From Xylophilus sp. (lineage in GTDB: Bacteria; Pseudomonadota; Gammaproteobacteria; Burkholderiales; Burkholderiaceae_C): a stretch of DNA of 61,785 nt. The translations under genes were made by a program, and so were the position numbers. The stretch spans positions 1-61,785 of the forward strand of contig WNDY01000023.1 in assembly GCA_009914555.1 (NCBI GenBank), read 5' to 3'. The notes under the pieces are model-generated. The model saw only the letters and a program-made list of their open reading frames with translations. It was not told the origin of the DNA and made no database searches. This document shows, piece after piece, positions 29,948 through 37,510 of this stretch. Positions within the stretch are counted from its first letter, which is position 1; every line of letters begins with the position of its first letter.

Positions 29948-30769
29948 ATGCCATGCTTTGCCGTCAACCTGAGCTTCCTGTATACGGAGCTACCCTTCCT
30001 CGACCGCTTCGCCGCAGCGGCGCAGGACGGCTTTGGCGCGGTCGAGTTCCTCTCGCCCTACGGCATCGCGCCGGCCGAGATCGCCGCCCGGCTGCGCGAC
30101 CACGCGCTCGAACTCGTGCTGTTCAACACGCCGCCCAGCGGCGCCACGCTGGCCGACGCCGCCACCGCCTGGGAGCGGCCCGACCGCGGCACCGCCGCCC
30201 TGCCCGGGCGCGAGGCCGAGTTCCGCGCCGGCATCCGCCTCGCGCTCGACCATGCCGAGCGGCTCGGCACGCCGCGCATCCACGTGCTCGCCGGCCTCGC
30301 GCCGCCCGGCGCCGACACGGTCCGGCTGCGCGCGACCTACGTCGCCAACCTGCAATGGGCCGCGGCGGAGGCCCGCCTGGCCGGCCGCACCCTGCTCATC
30401 GAGCCGATCAACGGCCGCGACATGCCGGGCTACCTGCTGCAGCGCCAGGACGATGCCCACGCCCTCCTCGACGCGGTCGGCGTGCCGAACCTGCAGGTGC
30501 AGATGGACCTCTACCACTGCCAGGTCACCGAAGGCGATGTGGCCATCAAGCTGCGCCGCTGGCTGCCGACCGGCCGCGTCGGCCACCTGCAGATCGCGGG
30601 CGTCCCCGAGCGCCACGAGCCCGACCGCGGCGAGCTGCACCACCCTTACCTGTTCGAGCTGATCGACCAGCTCGGCTACGGCGGCTGGATCGGCTGCGAA
30701 TACCGCCCCGCGGCCGGCACGCGCGCAGGGCTCGGCTGGCTTCACGCGGCGGACACACGCCGGTCATAG
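29948..30769 (+). CDS. hyi: Hydroxypyruvate isomerase family sugar-phosphate-like isomerase
   Basis: A 273-residue TIM-barrel protein of the Hyi/OtnI group, which interconverts hydroxypyruvate and tartronate semialdehyde or isomerises 2-oxo-tetronates. Conserved pieces are [15 protein letters not shown] at the start, [34 protein letters not shown] with a metal-binding Glu, QMDLYHCQ with Asp and His, [14 protein letters not shown], and GCEYRP with the last Glu. The exact substrate is uncertain. The ATG directly follows repeat copy G, and no ribosome site is obvious (ACTCCC precedes it). Confidence 0.85.
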   Translation: MPCFAVNLSFLYTELPFLDRFAAAAQDGFGAVEFLSPYGIAPAEIAARLRDHALELVLFNTPPSGATLADAATAWERPDRGTAALPGREAEFRAGIRLALDHAERLGTPRIHVLAGLAPPGADTVRLRATYVANLQWAAAEARLAGRTLLIEPINGRDMPGYLLQRQDDAHALLDAVGVPNLQVQMDLYHCQVTEGDVAIKLRRWLPTGRVGHLQIAGVPERHEPDRGELHHPYLFELIDQLGYGGWIGCEYRPAAGTRAGLGWLHAADTRRS

Positions 30770-30778
30770 AGTGGGGCC

Positions 30779-31909
30779 ATGGGCTTCACCTCGCATCCGC
30801 TCAACCGCCGCGCCGCCTTCGCCACCGCGCTCGGCCTCGCGGCCGCCGCCCGCGCGCAGGACAGCGGCGCCTGGCCGCCGCGCCCGCTGCTGATCGCCCA
30901 CCGCGGCGCCTCGGCCCTGCGGCCGGAGCACACGCTGGCCGCCTACGCCCAGGCGATTGCCGACGGCGCCGACGCGATCGAGCCCGACCTCGTCATCACG
31001 CAGGACGGCGTGCTCGTCGCCCGCCACGAGAACGCCATCGCCGTGCTCGGCGCCGACGGGAAGGTCAAGGAAGCCACCACCGACGTGGCCGACCGGCCCG
31101 AATTCGCCGCGCGCCGCACGACGAAGACCGTCGACGGTGAAGCGATCACCGGCTGGTTCGTGGAGGACTTCACGCTCGCCGAGCTGAAGACGCTGCGCGC
31201 CCGCGAACGCATCCCGGCAATCCGCCCGGCCAACGCGCGCTACGACGGCCAGTTCGAAGTGCCGACCCTGCAGGAGGTCATCGACCTCGCCGCGGCTGCC
31301 TCGCGCCGCCTGGGCCGCACCATCGGCATCTATCCCGAGACCAAGCACCCGGCCTACTTCCAAGGCATCGGCCAGCCGCTGGAGCCCGCGCTGGCCGCTG
31401 TCCTGGAGAAGAACGGCCTGGCGCGCCGCGACGCGCCGGTCTTCGTACAGTCGTTCGAGCCGTCGAGCCTGCGGCGCCTGCGCGAGCGCATCCCGGTGCG
31501 GCAGGTGCAGCTGGTCGCCCCGCGCGGCCAGCCGTGGGACTTCGCCGCCGCCGGCGACCCGCGCAGCTTCGCCGACCTGCTGACGCCTGCCGGCCTGCGC
31601 GGCGTGGCCGCTTATGCCGATGCCATCGGCCCCTACAAGACGCTGGTGGCGCCGGTGCAGGGCGGTGCCGTGGGCGAGCCGACATCCCTTGTGGCCGACG
31701 CGCATGCGGCCGGCCTCGCGGTCCACGTCTGGACGCTGCGGCCCGAGAACGCCTTTCTGCCTGCGGCCTACCAGCGCGCCGGCGGCGACCGCACCCAGCG
31801 CGGCGATGGCGCGGCCGAGATCGCCGCCTACCTGCGCGCCGGCGTGGACGGCTTCTTCACCGACGACCCGGCCGTGGGCCGCGCGGCGATCGCCGCGTTC
31901 CGGCCCTGA
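30779..31909 (+). CDS. glpQ: Glycerophosphodiester phosphodiesterase (periplasmic)
   Basis: A 376-residue GDPD that hydrolyses glycerophosphodiesters to glycerol-3-phosphate and an alcohol. The N-terminus has a twin-Arg stretch (NRRAAFATALG) and a cleavable signal ending near ARAQ. The catalytic motif is LIAHRGASALRPEHTLAAY, followed by EPDLVITQDGVLVARHE with the metal-binding Glu/Asp and second His. GIYPETKHP and FVQSFE are also conserved. The C-terminus has the TDDPAVGR block. It is 9 bp downstream of the hyi-like gene. Its product could feed glpKD elsewhere in the window. Confidence 0.92.
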   Translation: MGFTSHPLNRRAAFATALGLAAAARAQDSGAWPPRPLLIAHRGASALRPEHTLAAYAQAIADGADAIEPDLVITQDGVLVARHENAIAVLGADGKVKEATTDVADRPEFAARRTTKTVDGEAITGWFVEDFTLAELKTLRARERIPAIRPANARYDGQFEVPTLQEVIDLAAAASRRLGRTIGIYPETKHPAYFQGIGQPLEPALAAVLEKNGLARRDAPVFVQSFEPSSLRRLRERIPVRQVQLVAPRGQPWDFAAAGDPRSFADLLTPAGLRGVAAYADAIGPYKTLVAPVQGGAVGEPTSLVADAHAAGLAVHVWTLRPENAFLPAAYQRAGGDRTQRGDGAAEIAAYLRAGVDGFFTDDPAVGRAAIAAFRP

Positions 31910-31921
31910 CGCTCCGCGCCG

Positions 31922-33178
31922 TCAGCCGGCACCCACCCGGTAGGCCGTGGGCGGCGGCGTGCCGTTGACCGCATAGGCGCCGACCTGCCGCTCGCGGTAG
32001 ACCCGCGGGTTGTGCGAGGCGATGGTGCGCGCATTGCGCCAGTAGCGGTCCAGCCCGGCGGTGCGCAGCGTGGCCGAGGCGCCGAGCGCATCGAACAGCT
32101 CGGTGCTGGCGCCCAGCACCAGCGCGGTGATGACCGAGACGGCCTGGTCCACCTCGACATGGGCTTCGGTGTGGGCCAGCAGGCGGCGGGCCTCGTCGGC
32201 ATCCGCTGCCAGATGGGCGTCGTGGCTGCGCTGGATGGCGCCGGCGGCCTGCAGGCTCACCGCCCGGGCAGCGTAGGCGGCCGAATGCACCCGGCCGACC
32301 ACCTGCAGGATCTGCGGATCGTCCGCCACGTGGGCGGCGTTGCCGTGGCTGTAGACCCGGTTGCGCTGCTGCACGCGCCGCGCCACGTCGTCGGCCAGCG
32401 AGCGGCCGATGCCCGCGAGCGATGCCAGGTGCACCAGCTGGTAGAACGGCACGGCATAGGGAACGCGGTCGGTCGTGGGGCGCACCCATTCCGGGCGCAC
32501 CTCCACGTTGGTGAATCGCGCCGTGCCGCTGGCGGTCAGCGCCTGGCCGAAGCCGTCCCAGTCGTCCAGCACTTCCACGCCGGGCGCCGTGCGCGGCACC
32601 TGCAGGTAGGCGGTGGTGTCGCCGTCCTGCGCGGCCACGGCCACCCAGTCGGCGAACAGCGAACCGGTGGTGTAGAACTTTTCGCCGTGCAGGCGCAGTC
32701 CCTGCGGCGTGCGTTCGAGCCGCGTGGCGAAGGTGCCGACGCGGGCTGCCGTGCCCGCTTCGGACAGGCCGGCGCCGATCAGCGTGCCCTGGGCCAGTTG
32801 CGCCAGCCAGTGGGCGCGCCACTCCCGCTCGCGCGCGGTGAGCACGTCTTCGACGAAACCCAGGTGGGCCCGCAGTGCGTTGACCACGTTGGTGTCGGCC
32901 GCGCCCAGCTCGACCAGCAGGCCGAAGAGTTCCGGCAGCGTCGCGCCGAAGCCGCCCTGCGCCACCGGCAGGCGCACCCGGTGGAAGCCCGCTTCGCGCA
33001 GCCAGGCGATCTCCTCGTGCGGCAGCCGGTGCTCCACGTCGCGCTCGACCGCGCTGGCGCGGATGCGTTCGAAGATCGGGCGCCAGCGCTGGGCCAGCTG
33101 CTCGTAGCGCTCGCTGGGCGGCGCGCCCCAGGCGGACAGCGGCTGTGCGGGACGGGTGGATGTCGTGGAATCGCTCAT
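31922..33178 (-). CDS. SfnB/DszC-like acyl-CoA dehydrogenase-fold monooxygenase
   Basis: A 418-residue protein with acyl-CoA dehydrogenase fold. It has RLPVAQGGFGATLPELFGLLVELGAADTNV, GTLIGAGLSEAGT, GEKFYTTGSLFADWV for flavin binding, and a C-terminal helical bundle with VLGASTELFDALGASATL. Members of this subgroup (DszC, SfnB) are reduced-flavin-dependent oxygenases of organosulfur compounds rather than dehydrogenases. It is the last gene of a minus-strand set with an LLM-type monooxygenase and metQIN, which fits sulfur scavenging. The exact substrate, for example a sulfone or sulfonate, is unknown. Confidence 0.82.
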   Translation of the reverse strand: MSDSTTSTRPAQPLSAWGAPPSERYEQLAQRWRPIFERIRASAVERDVEHRLPHEEIAWLREAGFHRVRLPVAQGGFGATLPELFGLLVELGAADTNVVNALRAHLGFVEDVLTAREREWRAHWLAQLAQGTLIGAGLSEAGTAARVGTFATRLERTPQGLRLHGEKFYTTGSLFADWVAVAAQDGDTTAYLQVPRTAPGVEVLDDWDGFGQALTASGTARFTNVEVRPEWVRPTTDRVPYAVPFYQLVHLASLAGIGRSLADDVARRVQQRNRVYSHGNAAHVADDPQILQVVGRVHSAAYAARAVSLQAAGAIQRSHDAHLAADADEARRLLAHTEAHVEVDQAVSVITALVLGASTELFDALGASATLRTAGLDRYWRNARTIASHNPRVYRERQVGAYAVNGTPPPTAYRVGAG

Positions 33179-33205
33179 GGTGGAGGTGCCCTGGAGGAAA
33201 AAGGG

Positions 33206-34531
33206 TCAGTGCGGCGCGAACGCCGGCCGCGCCAGGCCCAGGTGGTCGCGCAGCGTATCGCCCTCGTACGCGGTGCGGAAAATTCCGCGCTTCTGCAGGA
33301 TCGGCACGACCTGCTCGACGAAGTCCTGCAGGCCGCTGGGCAGCAGGCCCGGCATCAGGTTGAAGCCGTCGGCCGCGCCGGCGCGGAACCAATGCTCGAT
33401 GTCGTCGGCCACCTGCTCGGGCGTGCCGACGATCTCCCGGTGCCCGCCGCCGGCGGCGAAGGCGCCGAGGAACTGGCGCAGCGTATAGCCGTGCTGCCGC
33501 GATCGCGCGAGGATGCCGCGGAAGAAGGTATGGCCGCCGTTGCCGCCGTTGGGCAGCGGCAGGTCGTGCGGCCGCGGCTCGTCGAGCGCCAGCGACTCGG
33601 GCGGCACGCCGAGCCGGCCGGCGAGCCGGCGCAGGCTGTGCTCGATCGGCACCAGGTCGATCAGCTCCCGGTGGCGGCGCCGGGCCTCGGCCTCGGTGCC
33701 GCCGAGGAAGGTGCCGAGCCCCGGCAGCACGCGGATCGCGTCGGGACCGCGGCCCAGCGCCTCGGCCGCGCGCTTGAGGCCCTGGGCATAGTCGACCGCC
33801 TCCTCCAGCGACTGCGACAACGCGAACACCGCCTCGGCATGCCGCGCCGCCAGCGCCTGCCCGTCGGCCGAGCCGCCGGCCTGCACCAGCACTGGATGGC
33901 CCTGGCGCGACCGCGGCTGGTTGAGCACGCCGTCGACCGAGAAAAACTCGCCACGGTGGTGCAGCGGGTGCAGTTTGTCGAGATCGACGAAGCGGCCGCT
34001 CACCGGGTCGGCCACCAGCGCATCGTCGGCCCAGCTGTTCCACAGGCCCTTGACCACGTCAGTGAACTCGGCCGCGCGGCAGTAGCGCGTGGCATGGTCG
34101 AACACGTTGGCGTGGCCGAAGGCGCGGGCCGACGAGGTATCGGCCGTGGTCACCACGTTCCAGCCAGCCCGGCCGCCGCTGATGTGGTCCAGCGAGGCGA
34201 AGCGGCGCGCGAGGTTGTAGGGCTCGTTGTAGCTGGTGGAGGCCGTGGCGATCAACCCCAGGTGCGTGGTGGCGCCGGCGATGGCCGTGAGCACCAGCGT
34301 GGGCTCCAGCGCGGTGACCGGGCCGGTGGCCAGGCCGTCGGTGGTGACGCTGTCGGCCAGGAAGATGGCGTCGAACTTGCCGGCCTCGGCGATGCGGGCG
34401 ACCCGCACGTAGTGCTGGACGTCGACGAAGCCCAGCGGGTGGTTCTCGGGCACCCGCCAGGCCGAGGGCACGAAGCCCTGCAGCCAGGCATTGACGTTCA
34501 GGTGCAGCTGCCGGGGCCGGGTAACACTCAT
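33206..34531 (-). CDS. LLM-class flavin monooxygenase (NtaA/SnaA/DszA family)
   Basis: A 441-residue bacterial-luciferase-like monooxygenase. It shows HLNVNAWLQGFVPSAWR at the start, FDAIFLADS, ISGGRAGWNVVTTADTSSARAFG near residue 130, and HPVLVQAGGSADGQALAARHAEAVF, all typical of the NtaA/SnaA/DszA family. It uses FMNH2 from a partner reductase, none of which is seen here. Its start overlaps the metQ stop by 4 bp, so it is co-translated with the ABC transporter. Together with the DszC-like gene it suggests oxidation of an imported organosulfur compound. Confidence 0.88.
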   Translation of the reverse strand: MSVTRPRQLHLNVNAWLQGFVPSAWRVPENHPLGFVDVQHYVRVARIAEAGKFDAIFLADSVTTDGLATGPVTALEPTLVLTAIAGATTHLGLIATASTSYNEPYNLARRFASLDHISGGRAGWNVVTTADTSSARAFGHANVFDHATRYCRAAEFTDVVKGLWNSWADDALVADPVSGRFVDLDKLHPLHHRGEFFSVDGVLNQPRSRQGHPVLVQAGGSADGQALAARHAEAVFALSQSLEEAVDYAQGLKRAAEALGRGPDAIRVLPGLGTFLGGTEAEARRRHRELIDLVPIEHSLRRLAGRLGVPPESLALDEPRPHDLPLPNGGNGGHTFFRGILARSRQHGYTLRQFLGAFAAGGGHREIVGTPEQVADDIEHWFRAGAADGFNLMPGLLPSGLQDFVEQVVPILQKRGIFRTAYEGDTLRDHLGLARPAFAPH

Positions 34532-35394
34532 GGCACCAGCCGCTGCTGCACCGGCACGACGAAGCCCTTGTAACCGTCGTCGATGAACTTGGCCACGGCC
34601 GGGCCGGTGAGGTAGCCGATCAGGCGTTGCACGCGCGGATCCTTGAGCTTGTCGTCGCGCACCACGAGGATGTTGGCATACGGGTTGTGGGCCTTGTCTT
34701 CGAGCGCCAGCGCGCTCTTGGGGTCGATATCGTGGGTCAGGGCGATGTCGCCGTTGATGAAGGTGGCGGCCACGTCGGGCAGCGACTTGGCGCGCAGGCG
34801 CGTTTCGGTGCCGATGAACTTGAACTTCTTCGGGTTGGCGACGATGCTCTTCTCGTCGACGGCCAGCGCAGCGGCCGAGCCGTCGGATTGGCCGTGGTCC
34901 AGCTTCAGCAGTCCTTCGTTCTGGAGGATGAAGAAGGCGCGCGGCAGGTTGGTCTGCTCGTTGGGCACCAGGATCGAGGCGCCTTCCGGGATGTCCTTGA
35001 CCGACTTGTACTTCGACGAGTACAGGCCAAAGACGTTGACCAGCAGCGTGGCCGCGGGCACCAGGCGGCCCTTGCCCTCGGGATGCGCGGCGATCCACGA
35101 GACGAAGTACGGACGGTGCTGGAACAGGTTGGCGTCCACGTCGCCCTTGAGCAGCAGCTGGTTGGCATCAAGCCCCTGGCTGCTTTCGATGACCTTGAGC
35201 TTGAGGCCGCTGTGGTCGGCGTCGGCGAGCTTCTGCACGTAGCGCAGGATGTCGCCCTGCGGCGTGGGCGTGACGTAGACCTTCAGCGGCTCGCCGGCCT
35301 GCGCCGATGCGCCTGACGGCAGCAGGGCCGCCAGAACGAGGGCGGCGGCGGCCAGCAGGGCCTGGCGGCGGGACGTGGTCGTGCGAAGAAACAT
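34528..35394 (-). CDS. metQ: MetQ/NlpA family substrate-binding protein
   Basis: A 288-residue periplasmic receptor. The signal region has SRRQALLAAAALVLAALL and a probable cleavage after ASAQ; unlike E. coli MetQ there is no lipobox Cys. The mature protein holds KVYVTPTPQGDILRYVQ, the family's QHRPYF and the block PEGASILVPNEQTNLPRAFFIL, then ALTHDIDPKSALALEDK. It lies 44 bp downstream of metI. The family takes D/L-methionine, but the sulfur-oxygenase neighbours suggest another organosulfur ligand is possible. Confidence 0.88.
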   Translation of the reverse strand: MFLRTTTSRRQALLAAAALVLAALLPSGASAQAGEPLKVYVTPTPQGDILRYVQKLADADHSGLKLKVIESSQGLDANQLLLKGDVDANLFQHRPYFVSWIAAHPEGKGRLVPAATLLVNVFGLYSSKYKSVKDIPEGASILVPNEQTNLPRAFFILQNEGLLKLDHGQSDGSAAALAVDEKSIVANPKKFKFIGTETRLRAKSLPDVAATFINGDIALTHDIDPKSALALEDKAHNPYANILVVRDDKLKDPRVQRLIGYLTGPAVAKFIDDGYKGFVVPVQQRLVP

Positions 35395-35438
35395 GGATCG
35401 GGCTTCCTTGTTGGAGAGACGTTGGAAAAGAAAGGCTG

Positions 35439-36107
35439 CTAGCGCTTGTGCTTGCGCAGGCGGATCCAGGTGTCGCCGGTGATCTGGATGGCCTGCACGA
35501 TCAGCACCATGGCGACGACGGCGATCACGATGAGTTCGGTGAACCAGCGCTGGTAGCCGTAGGTCAGCGCGAAGTCGCCCACGCCGCCCGCACCGATGGC
35601 GCCCGCCACGGCCGTGCCCTCCACCAGCCCGACCAGAATGATGGTGGCCGAGCCGATGATCCCGGACAGCGACTCGGGCAGCAGGATGCGGAAGACGAAC
35701 TGCGGCGTGGTCACGCCGATGACCCTGGCCGCCTCGATGCGGCCCTGGTCCAGCTCGCGCAGGTTGGCCTCGATGAGCCGCGAGAAGAACGGAGTGAATC
35801 CCACCGTCAGCGGCACCAGCGCGGCCGCCGGCCCGAGCGGTGTGCCGACCACCAGCCGGGTCAGCGGTATGAGGATGACGATCAGGATGATGAACGGGAT
35901 GGACCGGCCGATGTTCACCACCGCGTTGACCGCGTGGTACAGCGCCGGGCGCGGGCTCCAGAAATTGGGCGCCGTGAGGTACAGCAGCAGGCCCACCGAA
36001 ATGCCGATGCCGATGACCAGCACGCCCGAGAGCGCCGTCATGTAGAGGGTCTGCCCCAGGGCTTCCCAGAAGTCCGGCAGGTACTGGGTCCAGTCGCGGG
36101 TGCCCAT
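35439..36107 (-). CDS. metI: MetI-type ABC transporter permease
   Basis: A 222-residue inner-membrane permease with about five helices. The EAA-like coupling loop reads IEAARVIGVTTPQFVFRILLPES, and GLVEGTAVAGAIGAGGVGDFAL is typical of MetI. It shares one base with the metN stop (TGATG), indicating coupling. It pairs with MetN and MetQ. Confidence 0.92.
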   Translation of the reverse strand: MGTRDWTQYLPDFWEALGQTLYMTALSGVLVIGIGISVGLLLYLTAPNFWSPRPALYHAVNAVVNIGRSIPFIILIVILIPLTRLVVGTPLGPAAALVPLTVGFTPFFSRLIEANLRELDQGRIEAARVIGVTTPQFVFRILLPESLSGIIGSATIILVGLVEGTAVAGAIGAGGVGDFALTYGYQRWFTELIVIAVVAMVLIVQAIQITGDTWIRLRKHKR

Positions 36108-37114
36108 CAGGCGGCCTTTCCGAGCACGATGCTCTTCTCGCGCAGGATCGAGGACAGCGCCTCCAGCACCGACGGTGCCTTGCCACGGATGTCGAAGTCC
36201 ACCTTGAAGCGCGCGGCGTCGACGCCGCCCAGCCGCTCGACACCGCCGGAGACCACGGCCGAGGTCACGTCCAGCCGGCGCGCCGCGTCGGAGAACACGG
36301 TGCTCTGCACACGCACGTCCGACAGCAGCAGGTCGTAGCGCACCCAGCCCTGGGCCGGGCCGTGCGACAGGTCCGGCGCCGGCAGCAGCTGGCGGCCGAG
36401 GTAGGAGTCGGCGTCGTGCAGCAGTTCGCGCACGCCGCCGGCCTCCACCACGCGGCCATGCTGGATCAGCGTGACCGAGTCGGCCGCATGGCGCACCACG
36501 TCCCAGGAATGGGTGATGAGGATGATGGTCAGGCCCAGCTGCGCCTTCAGCCGCAGCAGCAGGTCGAGGATGAGCGTGGTGGTCTCCGAATCGAGCGCAC
36601 TCGTCGCCTCATCGCACAGCAGCACCTGCGCGTCGGCCACCACCGCCCGCGCGATGCCCACGCGCTGCTTCTGGCCGCCTGAGAGCTGCGACGGGTAGGC
36701 GCCCTCCTTGCCCTGCAGGCCCACCAGTTCGATGAGCTCCTGCGCCTTGCGCCGGCGCTCGGTGCGCGACACGCCCCGCACGGCGAGCGGGAATGCGATG
36801 TTCTCCAGCACCGTCTTGCCATGGAACAGGTTGAAGTGCTGGAAGATCGTGGCGACCTGGGAGAGATAGCTGCGCCGCTCGGCACCGCGCAGCTGGTGGA
36901 TGTCGTGGCCATGGAAGCGGACCACGCCGCGGCTCGGACTCTCCAGCAAGTTCAGCAGGCGCAGCAGGGTGCTCTTGCCGGCGCCCGAGGTGCCGACGAT
37001 GCCGAAGAACGATCCCGCGGGCACCGCCAGGCAGATGCCGTCAAGCGCCGCAACCATCTCCCGGCCACGGTGGAAGGTCTTCGAGATGTTCTCCAGCGTG
37101 AAGACACTTTCCAT
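36107..37114 (-). CDS. metN: MetN-type ABC transporter ATPase
   Basis: A 335-residue ATPase. Walker A is GTSGAGKST, the signature is LSGGQKQR, and Walker B is VLLCDEATSALD with an H-loop in ITHSWDVV. After residue 245 it has a C-terminal ligand-sensing (NIL/ACT-like) domain, as in E. coli MetN, which binds methionine and inhibits transport. The start at ATG 37114 matches the family; an upstream extension is open but not conserved. It is the first gene of the metN-metI-metQ-LLM-DszC-like operon. Confidence 0.92.
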   Translation of the reverse strand: MESVFTLENISKTFHRGREMVAALDGICLAVPAGSFFGIVGTSGAGKSTLLRLLNLLESPSRGVVRFHGHDIHQLRGAERRSYLSQVATIFQHFNLFHGKTVLENIAFPLAVRGVSRTERRRKAQELIELVGLQGKEGAYPSQLSGGQKQRVGIARAVVADAQVLLCDEATSALDSETTTLILDLLLRLKAQLGLTIILITHSWDVVRHAADSVTLIQHGRVVEAGGVRELLHDADSYLGRQLLPAPDLSHGPAQGWVRYDLLLSDVRVQSTVFSDAARRLDVTSAVVSGGVERLGGVDAARFKVDFDIRGKAPSVLEALSSILREKSIVLGKAA

Positions 37115-37229
37115 GGAATCGAGCGAGGGGTGCAGAAGGATGGCCGGCAGCAGGAGGGTGCCCGAGGAGCCGAGGATTCTGTTGGCTCCGCCCTGCGGGC
37201 GGAGGAACATTTGCTCATATCCATCCGTA

Positions 37230-37249
37230 GCTGCTGCATAAGCAGCAGC
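37230..37249. promoter_or_regulatory. Inverted repeat upstream of metN
   Basis: A perfect 8-bp inverted repeat GCTGCTGC-ATAA-GCAGCAGC lies 116 bp upstream of metN in a 396-bp gap (37115-37510). It could be an operator for a sulfur regulator or a hairpin in the leader. The rest of the gap, 37250-37432, shows nothing I recognise; repeat copy C follows. Confidence 0.4.
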
Positions 37250-37432
37250 ACTACCGTTGCATTGCTGCAGGCAGGACAGCGCCTTCCTGCACCGCATGGG
37301 CGCACGCCTTGTGAATCAAGGACTTGGCCGCCATGTACCGACAGACAGGCCGTGGCATGCTGCTTGCAGCGGCCACCGGCTCCGCCCAAAACCATACGAC
37401 ACGCCCCCTGGACCGCAGCCGCCGTCCATCGA

Positions 37433-37492
37433 GGGGTATATGCCCATGCCGCTTGATATCCGTCTACTTCCCAATCATACTCCGCGCGGTAT
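37433..37492 (-). repeat. Dispersed 53-bp two-box element, copy C (inverted)
   Basis: On the minus strand the boxes start at 37492 (ATACCGCG) and 37439 (GGGCATATACCCC), again 53 bp apart, with TAT at +13 to +15. It is the only copy in reverse orientation and lies in the divergent gap between metN and the ABC exporter, 18 bp before the latter's GTG start. Confidence 0.75.
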
Positions 37493-37510
37493 CTGCCGCC
37501 CCTGCGCTGC

